From positions 62,001 through 126,000 of the forward strand of contig CAJQUW010006115.1 of assembly GCA_907163375.1 (NCBI GenBank): a DNA stretch of 64,000 nt, given 5' to 3'. Positions 11,566 to 23,421 of this stretch are shown in pieces (the first letter of the stretch is position 1; each line of letters starts with the position of its first letter). The notes beneath the pieces are model-generated. The model was not told the DNA's origin. It did not search any database and saw nothing but the letters and a program-made list of their open reading frames with translations. This DNA comes from Prostheceraeus crozeri. Lineage: Eukaryota > Platyhelminthes > Polycladida > Euryleptidae. Position numbers and translations under genes: made by a program.

Positions 11566-11808
11566 TCACTTTGCTAAATAAGCGAATGCACGCGACATGT
11601 GAAATTATCTTGACAGCATGGAAAAATCGTCTGACGACACTTAGAATTTCGAAAGCCAGATGTTTTCAAACATCGAAACTAACTACTAATCCTTCTGAAT
11701 TCAATTTTCATCTATCTTTCTTAAGTCCGGAAATATGCTGCCATGACTTTTGGTAGTGAGATTAAATCTATGGTTTGCTTAGATCACTTTGCTAAATAAG
11801 CGAATGCA
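11566..11808 (+). repeat. 25-bp perfect direct repeats 193 bp apart
   Basis: A 25-bp word beginning TCACTTTGCTAAATAAGCGA lies at 11566-11590 and is repeated exactly at 11784-11808. The enclosed sequence has no recognised coding or transposon feature. Confidence 0.85.
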
Positions 11809-14800
11809 TTCGAGTCGTTTATGAGGAGATAAAGCCAAATGACTATTGATGCCTGAAATCAACATAACTTTACAAACATACGCCTACATTGATGCGACAA
11901 AGATACATTAAAGCAACAGCCTCAATGTAGTCTTTGAAAGGCAATTTCAGCAGAAAATTCAAGCTTTGAGAATGTGAATCTGGATCCTATCGAATTCAGG
12001 TCGGATTGCGTCCCCATCACCTCAATATGACTGAGTTGTGTTGCTGCAGTTGATACATAAAATGTGTCTTCGACAAATATGATTGAAACGTAGTCGGCTA
12101 AGAATCAAATTCGAATGAATTACCCGAAGGAATCTATCCTCCTTCGCTTCGAATTCATGTGGGACGATTTTAGCGACAGGACAATATTTGCTCATGACAA
12201 AGAGAGCATTTCAGTGACATCCTAAGGCGAGAAATTTCATGTGTACCTGTAGATCCCTCATTATGAAAAAACCGCATTTCGCCGCCATAGATGACGAAAT
12301 TCAGAAATAATTTGTGAGTTCGAGGCTTTTTTTAAACTGTAGTCCATAATTATAGGCTACTTCGAATCTGCGCGTCTGTTGAGTTGCCAGACAGTATCAC
12401 AGAAACACAACGCAAACATCCAAGGGGAAGTTAACTGAGGCTTTGGTAAAATGACATTTGTCAGTGCTTTTTCTGAACAAATGAGAAATGCTAAGTGAAG
12501 AATAACGTCTTAAGGTCATCTTCCATCATGTGCATGTCTTATTATCATTATGATCGGTGGTGTATGCAGAATGCGGTTTCATCAAGCTTCATCCAAAATT
12601 CAATAAAAATGGTGTGCCTAAACATGTTTAGGTGCTTGCCAAATCTATAGTATATATGCATTTAGCTTCACAGACTAAGGCACATAATAACATAATAATT
12701 CAGGAATTCAATGAACTCGCTCGTGATCAAACTAAGTTTATAAGGGAAGTATGGAATCAATGGTTGAATTTTGGCGACAGCTATGATATTACTTTTTAGT
12801 CAGCGTCCAAAACATCATCACACTATGTCACATAAATCATTTAGTGATTAATTGAAAAGTTCCAGCGACATTTTTTTATCTGATAAATGACTATCGGTAA
12901 AGAAGCTTTCGATGTGCTTATTCCAGAAGAGCGCCAGGTTTCTTGACCGCTAGAAGGAGAAAATATCCAATAATTAGAATTTTTATCTTTGAATTCTTCA
13001 AATGTTCTTGCAACCAGTACACCGACTACTTTCTATTATGACTCTGAGAACCAAATTTCAATTCGTATTCCAGTGTTGAAAAATTGGAAAATAGTTGTTA
13101 GTGACTGCTACAAATAGACACAGTATATTAATCCATGGAATAGTAGGCTATTTCACATGAAACAATGTCGCCATCTCACTTAAAATTCTCTTCATGAAAA
13201 TCCTGCAATTTGCTGTCAACAACTTCCACAACCAACTTTGCAAATAGTTTGACTATGATGCAATGTTATAGATCGAATCTGATCTACAAACCATAGATTT
13301 TTCCATGTGACATCATTGTACATAGGCAAGATATCAAACTTCCATTCTAGTGTATTATCATCTACTTCTATGAATACATGTACCGTACGTACATAGATGA
13401 AGTTTCATTTCTATGGTTAGTACAATGTTGATGCAAGGTTGATAGTTGATTTGACATAGAAATTAATTGATCTTGGCTAACAAAAATGTCGGATTTGTCG
13501 CCACTAAAATTACGTTAATAATGAAATAAAAATAAGTAATGGGGAGTTTCCACATTTGATACACATAAACATTTTGCTCGTTTTTGCTCTTTGATCTCCA
13601 CTATTTTCTGTACATAGGAAATATTTTTACTTTGACTTTAGTAGCAGACACTGCATCACTTAAAGCATCTGTAAATGCAATTCATCTTCGTAACTTTTAA
13701 AATGCTTCCAATATCCCATGTAGTGACATTAAAATGTCACACCACTGAGATATGGAGTGGACCTGTATAACCTGAAGACCGTCCATGTCAAACAATATGA
13801 CCCCAGACTTACTACTTCACATTTAACCAGAAACAATACCGACAACTTTCATTTTATCAAAAACTTCAGTCGCCTTCTCCATGGGAATGATTACATCATT
13901 ACATTGTGCTTTCTCTAATGCTGTTTGAAAGAAGTAACCGGGTAGAGCCGTGATGATTCGTAGGAGCCACAGGTTGCGAAAGTCTCATTTTCGGTCTCTT
14001 TCCTTACTGCAGATACTCGTCCAGCGTCCGATCATTACAATTACAGATAGATCGATGTACAAACAGAAATCAAAACATCTCAACTTATACTTTCTGGATA
14101 ATGCTTCAGCTGCTGCTAAATGAAATGGCTCCCTTTTCAAATCAAAAATAGAAAGGAGTAATTATGGAGCTACTTCAAGCCTGTCACTTCTTCTAAATAA
14201 CAAGCTTGAATCTCGAAAGTTTTATTTATTAACATTTTGAATAGAAATTATGAAAATTCATGTAACAGTTGAAGTACGAAGTTTGTATTCAATAGCCAAT
14301 TGTTCAGTGATGTCGGTCATGCATTTCGTTTCACCAGTACATTCATCGTATTAACAGTCCATTTAGCGCGAAAAGTAATTCTGTAATGATTTAAACTGCT
14401 GCTGCTGCTGGTGGTGGTGACTAAAGGTGAAATACAATGAGTTCAACCTGTCATCAATGACCGGTACTAACTTTTCATGTATCTATACATACACAATGAA
14501 AAGCTTCATGTAACAGTTAAACCAACAGGGCATAACTGATTACGACCACTTATCTTGATTGCATTTATCTATACGCACTGCATTTTCACAAGTCTGAGCT
14601 TCAAACACCCTGCCCATCATATGGAAAAACATGATGTGCCTAAACGAAGTATCATTTCTATTTGCTGAAGATCAAGAATTTGAAGAATTTAATAACTTGG
14701 GTATATATAGTAGGTACATTCCTGACAGTATATTTTTATATACCGATAAAAGCATTGTCGCTGGAAGGTTGGATAGACAGAATTAGATATCAGTTTCATT

Positions 14801-15080
14801 CATGTAAAGGAATGGGCAATCGCCTATGTCAATAGCAAAGTAAACGGCTTCATCAAGTGCTAAGTCAATATAATAGCGAATTTAAGAGGACGACAAATTT
14901 GGAAAAAATCCATAATTATCGTCTGGAAATTCACAATACTATCATTGTGATTAACAATTGAGGTTGGAAAACCGTCGATATACAGACGCAAATGTTTGAG
15001 AGAAACCATTTAAGGATTTCGAGGACCTGAGAAATTAATTCATTATCACTTGAGATCATCTCGAAATAGCATCAGTGTGC
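11809..15080. other. non-coding stretch
   Basis: No gene recognised. A 16-bp perfect palindrome CCTAAACATGTTTAGG lies at 12617-12632. A short CTG/GGT run lies near 14398-14420. Confidence 0.45.
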
Positions 15081-15392
15081 TTAGCGGAGACACATAAAGG
15101 GAGTGCCGAGCCGTTCGGACCAAACAGTATTTCCGGAAAACCGAGAAAAGTGCACGCACCAGCGAAATGCAGGAGAGCCGTCATTTACTTTCCTTTCGAC
15201 CAGCAATGACGAATTGCCACAAGCTCCCCAATAAGCACATGTTCCTCTGATTTGATGCACATCTGTTGCGTCATAGATGCATTCTAACGTCTGGAAAATG
15301 TGACCGGTCGCCGAGATTTTAGAGTGGCATGATATCATTCTTTTTAGCATCGACCTAATGCTGATAATGCGATCGCAAAAATTACCAGACAT
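15081..15392 (-). CDS. unidentified cysteine-containing open frame, possible terminal exon
   Basis: About 100 codons are open on the minus strand, in sequence noticeably less AT-rich than its flanks. It contains GTCAYWGACGNSSLLVERKV and PAFRWCVHFSRFSG and ends with a stop. An AG after GCGATCGCATTATC (about 15361) could be an acceptor that would remove the apparent ATG. I do not recognise a family. The cysteine and Trp spacing would suit an extracellular domain, but this is a guess. Confidence 0.3.
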   Translation of the reverse strand: MSGNFCDRIISIRSMLKRMISCHSKISATGHIFQTLECIYDATDVHQIRGTCAYWGACGNSSLLVERKVNDGSPAFRWCVHFSRFSGNTVWSERLGTPFMCLR

Positions 15393-17427
15393 GCAAACTA
15401 CATACTCGTATATTCAGCTGAAGTAATAATCGAAAAATGAAATGGATAGTGTTGAAGAGACATAAAGTAGTGATAATTCTTGAGCACGCTTATTTATTAT
15501 TATTCGAAACAATGTGTGAATTGATAAAGACTGAAAATGTACAGTACTTGTCTATAATATGATGCCGCAAAACAGCAAATTTTCATAGCAATTTCTTTTC
15601 GCGACTGTCAATAATTTTCCGCGTGGGCGTAATAAATTTTCGCAAGACACTCGTCCTCGCAAAATCCGAGAAAATTTGTTGTTTTACTGTTGTTTCATAC
15701 TGCATATTGAATAATATGATGATAATCAGCTGACTGGTAATGTGATGATAATATTGACTACTGATTTCCGGTAAATCGTCAGACCAAACATCAGATGAAA
15801 TTGGCAATGATCTATATTCGTCATTGTATATTCGTCTATAACATAAATAGGCATCTATAGTATACTTAAATTACAACTTATGTAACTCTCTTTCATTTCA
15901 ACGGTGCTGCCATGACTGAGTAATAACAGTGAACAGGCTAACAAGGCTCAGTTGACATAACAACTGATGCATACCGGTTCATTGAAACCAAATCTCCGAA
16001 ACAATGATACTGAAAAGCCTAAAACGATGAAGTCGCGACCTACAAGTTTTGTTATGAGAGATAAGGTATTTATTTCTGAAGTAGTGTAGCAGACGTAGGC
16101 ATCTTGCTTGCAGATCACCTTAAATGATGTCAGCAACTTATCCTGCAACAAACAAATTTGCAATTACTAACATTAACTGTGATTCGAAACCAACTATTTT
16201 GTTTCTAAGTCATCTGAAAAATTACCTTTGATTGATACTTAGTCACATATTATTTCAGAAATTATTGTCAATCAAAGGTGAATCAAGAAATTAAGGCATA
16301 AGCATTGCATCACAAAATATTATCAAGAGACACCGTCAATCCAGGTCACGGACAATCTGGGATCAAATCTATCGAAGCATTGTAAATCGAAAAATCAACA
16401 ACTCAACAGTCATTTAGTTCGATTTAGACAGATCACACAGCTGTGCCGAGAAAGATCGTTTGCTGCCCAGAATTTGACTCTTTACTGTGACTTCCACTCA
16501 TGCCCAAGCATTCAGAAAGTCTCAACCGTGTCGAACTTCGATGGCTTATCTATCACTAAATGACGATGTTAGCAGGAGCTTTGTAGAAGATTTGTAAGTG
16601 CCTTGTATATTCACTTTCATGGACAAGACGAATTCCTGTCATGAGTCATAACTCTTAAAATCTCTCTAAGTCAATACTCGTCAAGCTCTACCAGCTTGGC
16701 AGAAAGCCGTCATCGTCCGGTGTGGTCCGCGAGATAGTTTCCGTAACAACAGAGTTCTTTGAGAACAAAGAATCACAACTACATTCAAGTTTATCTTTTA
16801 CAAATCAGTAGGCATGGCAGTGGTTGTGACATTGTGATGAGAGAAAGAGTCGCAACCTTCGACAATTATAATACTTGATTGGACAGAAAATTACGAAAGA
16901 CGATTGTCAGTCAATGTGAAGGGCTAAACTACTTATAAAATTGATTACCGGCACTTAATAATTAGATAAGCAAGTGGAAGCGAAGTCTCCTAGATCAAAG
17001 ATCGAATCAGTTATCTACTGCGCAGTACATGGTGATTACATAGCAAGCTCTGTTGACAAAATCTCAGGTCAATGTCCTGAAACTGCTGTGGCACACTGTT
17101 GATGCTTCACCAATGTTTTCTAAATCCCGCACGATAACTGGTATTTAATTCGTCAGTAAATTAGGATTTTCCCAGGACTTTATGTAATTTGCATTTCACT
17201 CTAGAAAATATTACCTATCTTTAAAAAAGACAGAAGCATTATTTTCCATTGCTTCGAGGGAAATCTATAACGCGAAGCAAATAATTTTTCGGTCATGCAA
17301 AAGCCCTACTGTAGACCCAAACTCAGTTAAATTTCCCCGCACTTAGTTTGCAAGAGCTACTTACTGAACTAGCACTAAAGCTTTAAAAAAATCGCGGCCC
17401 TAGCAGTGAAGTGAACAACTCAACTTA
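15393..17427. other. non-coding stretch
   Basis: AT-rich with no convincing exon, repeat or RNA gene seen. Confidence 0.45.
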
Positions 17428-17539
17428 AAGACCCAGTCCGCCCAATTTTTCATGTTACCCTGTTTAGATAGCTCATGATGTTTAAGGAACTGTGTGCATA
17501 TTCATTCGTTCGTATCGAGATGCATTAACACACACGGAG

Positions 17540-17672
17540 CCGATGAAAGTATTCTCGTGACGTCATTCGGGGAAGTCAAAGGAGCAGACAACAGTACAGC
17601 CTATTGATATCAGCCGCGGGCTCGCCCCTTGCTGACGCTGAAACAGCAAGCGGAATCGCCAAGCAATCGATC
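17540..17672 (+). promoter_or_regulatory. CpG-rich putative promoter with CRE-like site
   Basis: Immediately upstream of the ATG at 17673 the sequence turns CpG-rich (CAGCCGCGGGCTCGCCCC) and includes GTGACGTCAT near 17558, a consensus CREB/ATF-type word. Position and composition suggest a promoter; no TATA box is evident. Confidence 0.35.
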
Positions 17673-19234
17673 ATGGCAGCTTCTAAAGAAAGTAAGTGAT
17701 TCTGTTTCATTTTGATGCGGTAGATTTATAATATACAGAGTCAGGACAATGCCCAAATTTTCATATATTACTTTAGTACATCACCATTTACGAATTTGTC
17801 AGAACTACGAATTAGCGATGAACTGAATGTATAAGGCGCAATGAACTAATGAACGCGATGAAGATGATAAATTTTTGTCGCATTTCTTGATGCCAGATGA
17901 TATAATTTTACGATATTTCACTTGAGTATTTCACATATTAGATTTCTGATGCAGTATTATGATAACGCCATAGATTCATATTTTACATTAATACAGCATA
18001 ATTTACGATTTTGTCAGAATTACGAATTAGCGATGAACTGAATGAATTAGGCGCAATGAACTAATGAACGCGATGAAGATGATAAATTTTTGTCGCATTT
18101 TTTTGATACCAGATATGAGTCCAGTGCCTTGCGCCCCATCGAATCGTGTCTTGAAAAATGCAAAAAAATAATTGCATTGAATATATTTGTCACTTGTATC
18201 CTACTTCATCTTTTTTAAAGTATCAAACTCAAAAAAGAAAGTAAATGACAAAAAATAATGGACTCAAAACTCAAAAATAGACTTTTGCTGTTACCTGGTT
18301 TTATTAATATTTCACATTCAAATTGAGGTATTCGTTAGAGCGTCCAAAAAGATTTTTAGAGTAACCTAATCACAAAATCATCTAAATACATGTAAATTTT
18401 AAGTTTACATTATTACTCGCATCTCACGAATAAAATTTTTTGGATCAGACTCAACTCACATTTTATTCTAACCTTCATTATATCGTCTTCGCTTGAAGAT
18501 AAGTGATTCTAATTCCAAGATAATTTCAAAAATGAAAATTAATGTCGAATTACGCATGAACATGAATAACAATTTTGCAAAATAAGAACATACATAAATG
18601 AAAATGAAAAAAATACTCACTTGAAAGCCTGATCTCATTAATAAATCTATGAATAATTGTTGTCATTTTATTACAGATAAAGAAATAACTGGGTATGCAT
18701 TTGATCCCAGTAAAGTGTCAAGGAAAACAAAAGGCGAGTATTCTGAAGCAGGTGTCGCTCATCCAACTAAAGAGACTGAAGAGGACATGCATCCTCAAGT
18801 GATTTGTCCAGACGAACGGCGGTTATTGACATCATCGTCATTGTGTTTATGTACGAACTGTGAAGTTATGCCTTCATCAAGAGTGTGTTTGCTGCCTTGA
18901 ACAAAATAGTGTTGATGAAAAACGTTATAATGGATGTATCACTTATAACTCCGATTTTCAAGCTACTTGCTTGAATCAGGGAGTGCTAGACATGTCCATC
19001 GCTATGCACGCTTCTTTTTTGGCAAAAGCACCCGGTGCAGATCAGCGAACACCAGAGCTTTACCGACATATACCCTACTGCAATTTTGTGCATTGGATAT
19101 ACAACAGGAGTTTGGGCCGTCATAACCGTCTAGTCATTCCATCATGTGTGGTTATAGCTATCAGAAAAGCATATCCTGACCCAGAAATGAAATACAAAGG
19201 GTTTTCTTTTCGTGATTCTGACACTGCGATGTAA
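17673..19234 (+). CDS. P2X7 C-terminal (ballast) domain protein, two exons, one apparent frameshift
   Basis: Exon 1 (17673-17691) encodes MAASKE plus one base and ends at GTAAGT. Exon 2 begins at 18677 after TTGTTGTCATTTTATTACAG, and the phases match. Domain signs in order: GYAFDP; the cysteine cluster LCLCTNCEVMPSS; ECVCCLEQ; CITYNSDF; then LYRHIPYCNFVHWIYNRSLG, RLVIPSCVVIAIRKAYP and KYKGF. These parallel the cytoplasmic C-terminal region of vertebrate P2X7 (CIT...F, RHCAYRCYATW, ILPSCCRWRIRKEFP, QYSGF), a zinc-binding module. No P2X channel part (two membrane helices and an ectodomain) is present, as in the free-standing copies known from invertebrates. Frame moves by one between 18871 and 18881, amid the cysteine cluster; this could be a disabling mutation or an assembly error. 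The stop is at 19234. The whole gene lies between the inverted repeats 17428 and 20024. The family call is firm; function is unknown. Confidence 0.8.
17760..18120 (+). repeat. 217-bp-spaced direct duplication in the ballast-gene intron
   Basis: About 130 bp around 17765-17896 recurs at about 17982-18117 (shared landmarks TACGAATTAGCGATGAACTG, CGCAATGAACTAATGAACGC and GATAAATTTTTGTCGCATTT). The copies differ by a few substitutions and small indels. Confidence 0.85.
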
Positions 19235-19266
19235 ATATCATATTTACGTCCTTTGTACAATAATTA

Positions 19267-19272
19267 AATAAA
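19267..19272 (+). terminator. AATAAA polyadenylation signal for the ballast gene
   Basis: AATAAA lies about 33 bp after the stop codon at 19234, a usual position for 3' end formation. Confidence 0.5.
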
Positions 19273-20024
19273 TTCATAACACTAACCAAAAAAAATCGAT
19301 TTGAAGTTTTTAATGTAATAAAAAATAAGAGGGAAAAGGATATTTTGAGGTACTGAGTACGAATATGATCGTGAAAACTGTTAATCACATTTAGCTTATT
19401 TCTATAAATGCATGCTTTTTAACGTACTGATAGCCTGTCCTTCTTTGGCTTATGGCCATATTTTATAATACATTAAACAATACATGGATTTGCAGTACAT
19501 ATGTTAGATTACTATCTTGAATTAATCTGTTTGATTTATTCGTGAATTTTTCGCAATTTTTTTGTGTTCGAGTTAATTGTGAAATTTTCTCTAGAGATAA
19601 CTCAGATCCACTGTCTTCGGATGTCAGAGTATTTTTCGGGTATTGAAAAGAAACTCAGCTCTGGGTGAATTTTCTTATTTGTGTTGCACCCAAAAACTGC
19701 ACAGGACTGAGGCATGTTTCACACTTAGGATGATGACCAAGCAGCTTTGCTAACAAACGAGAAAAAGAGAGATTTCACTTTGATGCAGAGCGAGCAAAGC
19801 AGTCGATGTTTGTTTACTCCATGCAGCGTTGTCGCTGCTGTAGAGACTTTCACGGCAGCCGGCGGGTGATTCCACTAGTGACGTCATCACTCGAGAAAGA
19901 AACAGCGATTGCAAGCTGATCCACGGTACAATCGTTTGTCAGAGCGTGTAGACAGATTCACCACATAGGGAATTAGCATGATTGCGTGAAAAAACGTTAG
20001 GTAAATTTGGGCGGACTGGGTCTT

Positions 20025-21789
20025 CATCGATAGAAAGGGTATATCGGGAAGGGATTTCATTCTCATTCAAATTTTTCTAATTTTCTTCAATTCAAAATTT
20101 GAGTTTAAAAAAATTTTGTCAACTTAGTCTCATATCTCCCGACTTAGCTTAACGGCTGAACCTCCAACTTTTTGGTATGTTATATATGAATATACCCTTA
20201 TACACAATGACTATGTCGGCGACAACTGACTTTCAAAATTTCGAAGAACCAGATGATATTTTTTGGGAAACTTTGCCATCGGAGTCTGAAAATAATCGGA
20301 TTCTCTGACTTCAAAGCTGATCGTATTTTTTGATTTCATTCTTGTTAACATTGAGAAGTCATGATTTCGGAATTCTCCCATGTGTTTATTCCACAGTATA
20401 ATACACGAGCTTTCGATGGCTCTCGGCGCACCTTAATCATGCGATGAAAATGACAAGAAATATCTGGATGTGCCATCAGCCCGATTGATCACTATTTACA
20501 TAGACATGTACTGAACCACAGCGATGACGAAATAGACACAAAGTGCCAATCAGTATGAAACAATTAATCAGAATAAGACGCTACGAACACTCAAAATGAA
20601 AACGATAAGAAATGCTTCTGATCAGTTCGGACTTATATTTCAGTGGCACAAAACCATTGAAATTTAACAACAGACCGGAAGAAATGGACTTTCTGCATAC
20701 AGATGCAGCAGCACATTAAACCTGTAAACGAGAACATCAAGAAAGGGTAAACCCCAATCGAAAATTCAGCTTCATAATTACAAGTAAATTTCAAATTATC
20801 ATGGATAGAGTTGAAAGCTACATGTAACAATAAAGGAGAACAGGACACATATTCAGGAAGAAGGAGAAACAAGATCGTCTGCAAATGACAGTCTGGGAAT
20901 CAATTACGTCTTTTAGTGTGACACATTCATAAAGTCCCAGAAACATGTTGCTCAGGATTGGTGCCAAAGGGTCCCCATGGTCGACGAATTTTCACGGAGA
21001 TCGGCATTTCATAGGACAGGCCTGCCTGCTTTGTTGATCTGTTAGCAACCGCACATTACGCTGAACATAAAAGGCCTATAAGCAACCGCATTCTCATTTT
21101 GAGATGCATATACTTACGTGTTTAAATTGGCTGTAAATTAGTTTCTCTCAGGCCCGTGCCTGATTAACTCCAAGAGACTTCTATTCGTACCGGTAATATA
21201 TAACTAAGCCTATTCAACCGTCATCTAACGATAACATACACTTACCCAAGTCTTCTATGACATAAAAACCCAGAAAGTCTAGCGTCAATCGGTCCGATGG
21301 TTGCCGAGTAGCTCTAACAGTATTACAACAAATTAAGAGCTTGAGACATTTTGAGCTTAGACATAATAGTCGATCTCACAGTCCTACTCTCCGTAAATAA
21401 GTCATCTAGGAAGTAGCATGCCTTCCAGTCTTCACTGCCACTAGCAGCCCACATTTACAATTTACTCCTGTAAGTCTAAGTGTACATTTCATCGCATACA
21501 TTTTTCGTGATTATCGCATTTTCTGAATTACAACCAACGGGTTATATGTCTTTTGCAAGCTAGGAGTGGTTTCCATTTGAGGCCCGTTCATACGAATAAT
21601 TTTTCGATTTTGTGATATACCAATCCTGATGTTATGCTTATCTCATCCCTTTCAAGTGTAAAAGGATTCGTTTACTTTCGGTTACTTTTTTTCAATATTG
21701 TGAAAATACTGTATTATACGAGAAGCCTCATACAAAAATGGCACCATAACGTGCCTATTGTCGAGGTTGTTTCTAAAAGTCAAATTAGA
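20025..21789. other. non-coding stretch
   Basis: No supportable exon or repeat recognised. Confidence 0.45.
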
Positions 21790-21849
21790 AGATATTCGAC
21801 TGACTTTTTCGAATATCTATAGTGTGGGAATGAAATCATATTCCCACAC
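21790..21849. repeat. two adjacent perfect hairpins
   Basis: AGATATTCG (21790-21798) pairs with CGAATATCT (21810-21818). Three bases on, GTGTGGGAAT (21822-21831) pairs with ATTCCCACAC (21840-21849). Stems are 9 and 10 bp with loops of 11 and 8. Confidence 0.8.
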
Positions 21850-22156
21850 CTCCCGAAATGTCCACAAAATCGCAAAGCAACTGCAGTAATAATGACCTAA
21901 TATAAAACTGCACTGCAGTAAAACAATGTGTGATGTCTTCTCGTAATCCTGCATTTGTTTGCACTTTGCAGTAAACATGCATGCCATATATGGCTGCTGT
22001 ATGTGCATACATTTTCTAGTCAATATCACTAACATAATTGACATGCCAGTATGTGATCAAAGGATACACGTATAAAAATCGATGAAACTTGGGAAATTTT
22101 AATTAACAACAATGAAATTAAATAAACGATAGATCAAATTGCCATGCAAAAGATGT

Positions 22157-22229
22157 GCGGCTGGTAGGATTCGAACCTACGACCAAGGTTAACTAGACCT
22201 GCGCTCTAACCAACTGAGCTACGAGCCAC
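22157..22229 (-). tRNA. tRNA-Thr(AGT)-like, array copy 1
   Basis: The minus strand has a perfect Pol III A box (TAGCTCAGTTGG) and B box (GGTTCGAATCC), a good D arm and T arm, and TTTT about 8 bases past the 3' end as terminator. The anticodon loop CTAGTTA gives AGT (22192-22194), Thr. Odd points: the 5' acceptor strand GTGGCTCG is one base too long for CAGCCGC, so a C bulges; base 37 is T instead of a purine; pair 27-43 is C-T; and the variable loop has 4 bases. A shifted loop would read GTT (Asn). It may be transcribed, but whether it is chargeable is doubtful. Confidence 0.7.
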
Positions 22230-22454
22230 TTACGCGACTCTGTCAATTGGCAGGATCAAGCCCTCACCACCACACATCAGTTGTCAAGGCAATAATAATC
22301 AATGAATAAATAACACGTCACAATTGTGACCGCCGACATTAAGGCAAGTAGCGGGGATCGATTGTCCACCAAAGCATCTTAAACCATGTCGTGAATGCAA
22401 TTAACAACAATGAAATTAAATAAACGATAGATCAAATTGCCATGCAAAAGATGT

Positions 22455-22527
22455 GCGGCTGGTAGGATTCGAACCTACGACCAAGGTTAACTAGACCTGC
22501 GCTCTAACCAACTGAGCTACGAGCCAC
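22455..22527 (-). tRNA. tRNA-Thr(AGT)-like, array copy 2
   Basis: Identical to copy 1 over the tRNA-like body, including the bulged acceptor C, T37 and the downstream TTTT. Confidence 0.7.
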
Positions 22528-22752
22528 TTACGCGACTCTGTCAATTGGCAGGATCAAACCCTCACCACCACACATCAGTTGTCAAGGCAATAATAATCAA
22601 TGAATAAATAACACGTCACAATTGTGACCGCCGACATTAAGGCAAGTAGCGGGGAGCGATTGTCCACCAAAGCATCTTAAACCATGTCGTGAATGCAATT
22701 AACAACAATGAAATTAAATAAACGATAGATCAAATTGCCATGCAAAAGATGT

Positions 22753-22825
22753 GCGGCTGGTAGGATTCGAACCTACGACCAAGGTTAACTAGACCTGCGC
22801 TCTAACCAACTGAGCTACGAGCCAC
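22753..22825 (-). tRNA. tRNA-Thr(AGT)-like, array copy 3
   Basis: Same body and flanks as copy 1. Its unit has private spacer changes (CCTCGCC and CCGCCAAC), useful for telling the units apart. Confidence 0.7.
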
Positions 22826-23050
22826 TTACGCGACTCTGTCAATTGGCAGGATCAAACCCTCGCCACCACACATCAGTTGTCAAGGCAATAATAATCAATG
22901 AATAAATAACACGTCACAATTGTGACCGCCAACATTAAGGCAAGTAGCGGGGATCGATTGTCCACCAAAGCATCTTAAACCATGTCGTGAATGCAATTAA
23001 CAACAATGAAATTAAATAAACGATAGATCAAATTGCCATGCAAAAGATGT

Positions 23051-23123
23051 GCGGCTGGTAGGATTCGAACCTACGACCAAGGTTAACTAGACCTGCGCTC
23101 TAACCAACTGAGCTACGAGCCAC
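23051..23123 (-). tRNA. tRNA-Thr(AGT)-like, array copy 4
   Basis: Same body and terminator as copy 1. Confidence 0.7.
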
Positions 23124-23348
23124 TTACGCGACTCTGTCAATTGGCAGGATCAAGCCCTCACCACCACACATCAGTTGTCAAGGCAATAATAATCAATGAA
23201 TAAATAACACGTCACAATTGTGACCGCCGACATTAAGGCAAGTAGCGGGGAGCGATTGTCCACCAAAGCATCTTAAACCATGTCGTGAATGCAATTAACA
23301 ACAATGAAATTAAATAAACGATAGATCAAATTGCCATGCAAAAGATGT

Positions 23349-23421
23349 GCGGCTGGTAGGATTCGAACCTACGACCAAGGTTAACTAGACCTGCGCTCTA
23401 ACCAACTGAGCTACGAGCCAC
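23349..23421 (-). tRNA. tRNA-Thr(AGT)-like, array copy 5
   Basis: Same body and terminator as copy 1. Its 5'-flanking spacer is cut short by the end of the array at about 23505. Confidence 0.7.

Larger units (their letters stand above)
17428..20024. mobile_element. TIR-bounded 2.6-kb element carrying a P2X7 ballast-domain gene
   Basis: AAGACCCAGTCCGCCCAA at 17428-17445 is matched exactly in reverse complement at 20007-20024, and the following bases remain partly similar. Both ends also carry a CpG-richer zone with a GTGACGTCAT word at a similar depth (near 17558 and near 19880), so similarity between the arms reaches beyond the 18-bp core. The only gene inside is the ballast-domain protein; no known transposase is present. 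I could not find a clear target-site duplication: the left flank ends ACTTA and the right begins CATCG. It is either a non-autonomous DNA transposon that captured a gene or an unfamiliar element in which this protein is the element's own gene. Confidence 0.55.

Noticed and set aside
12617-12632. Palindrome CCTAAACATGTTTAGG as a p53-family site
   Set aside because: It contains a consensus half-site, but a single palindrome in 64 kb of AT-rich DNA is not enough to claim a regulatory element.
22157-23421. CRISPR-like array
   Set aside because: Regular repeats, but the 298-bp near-identical units with tRNA-like bodies have no variable spacers, and the genome is eukaryotic.
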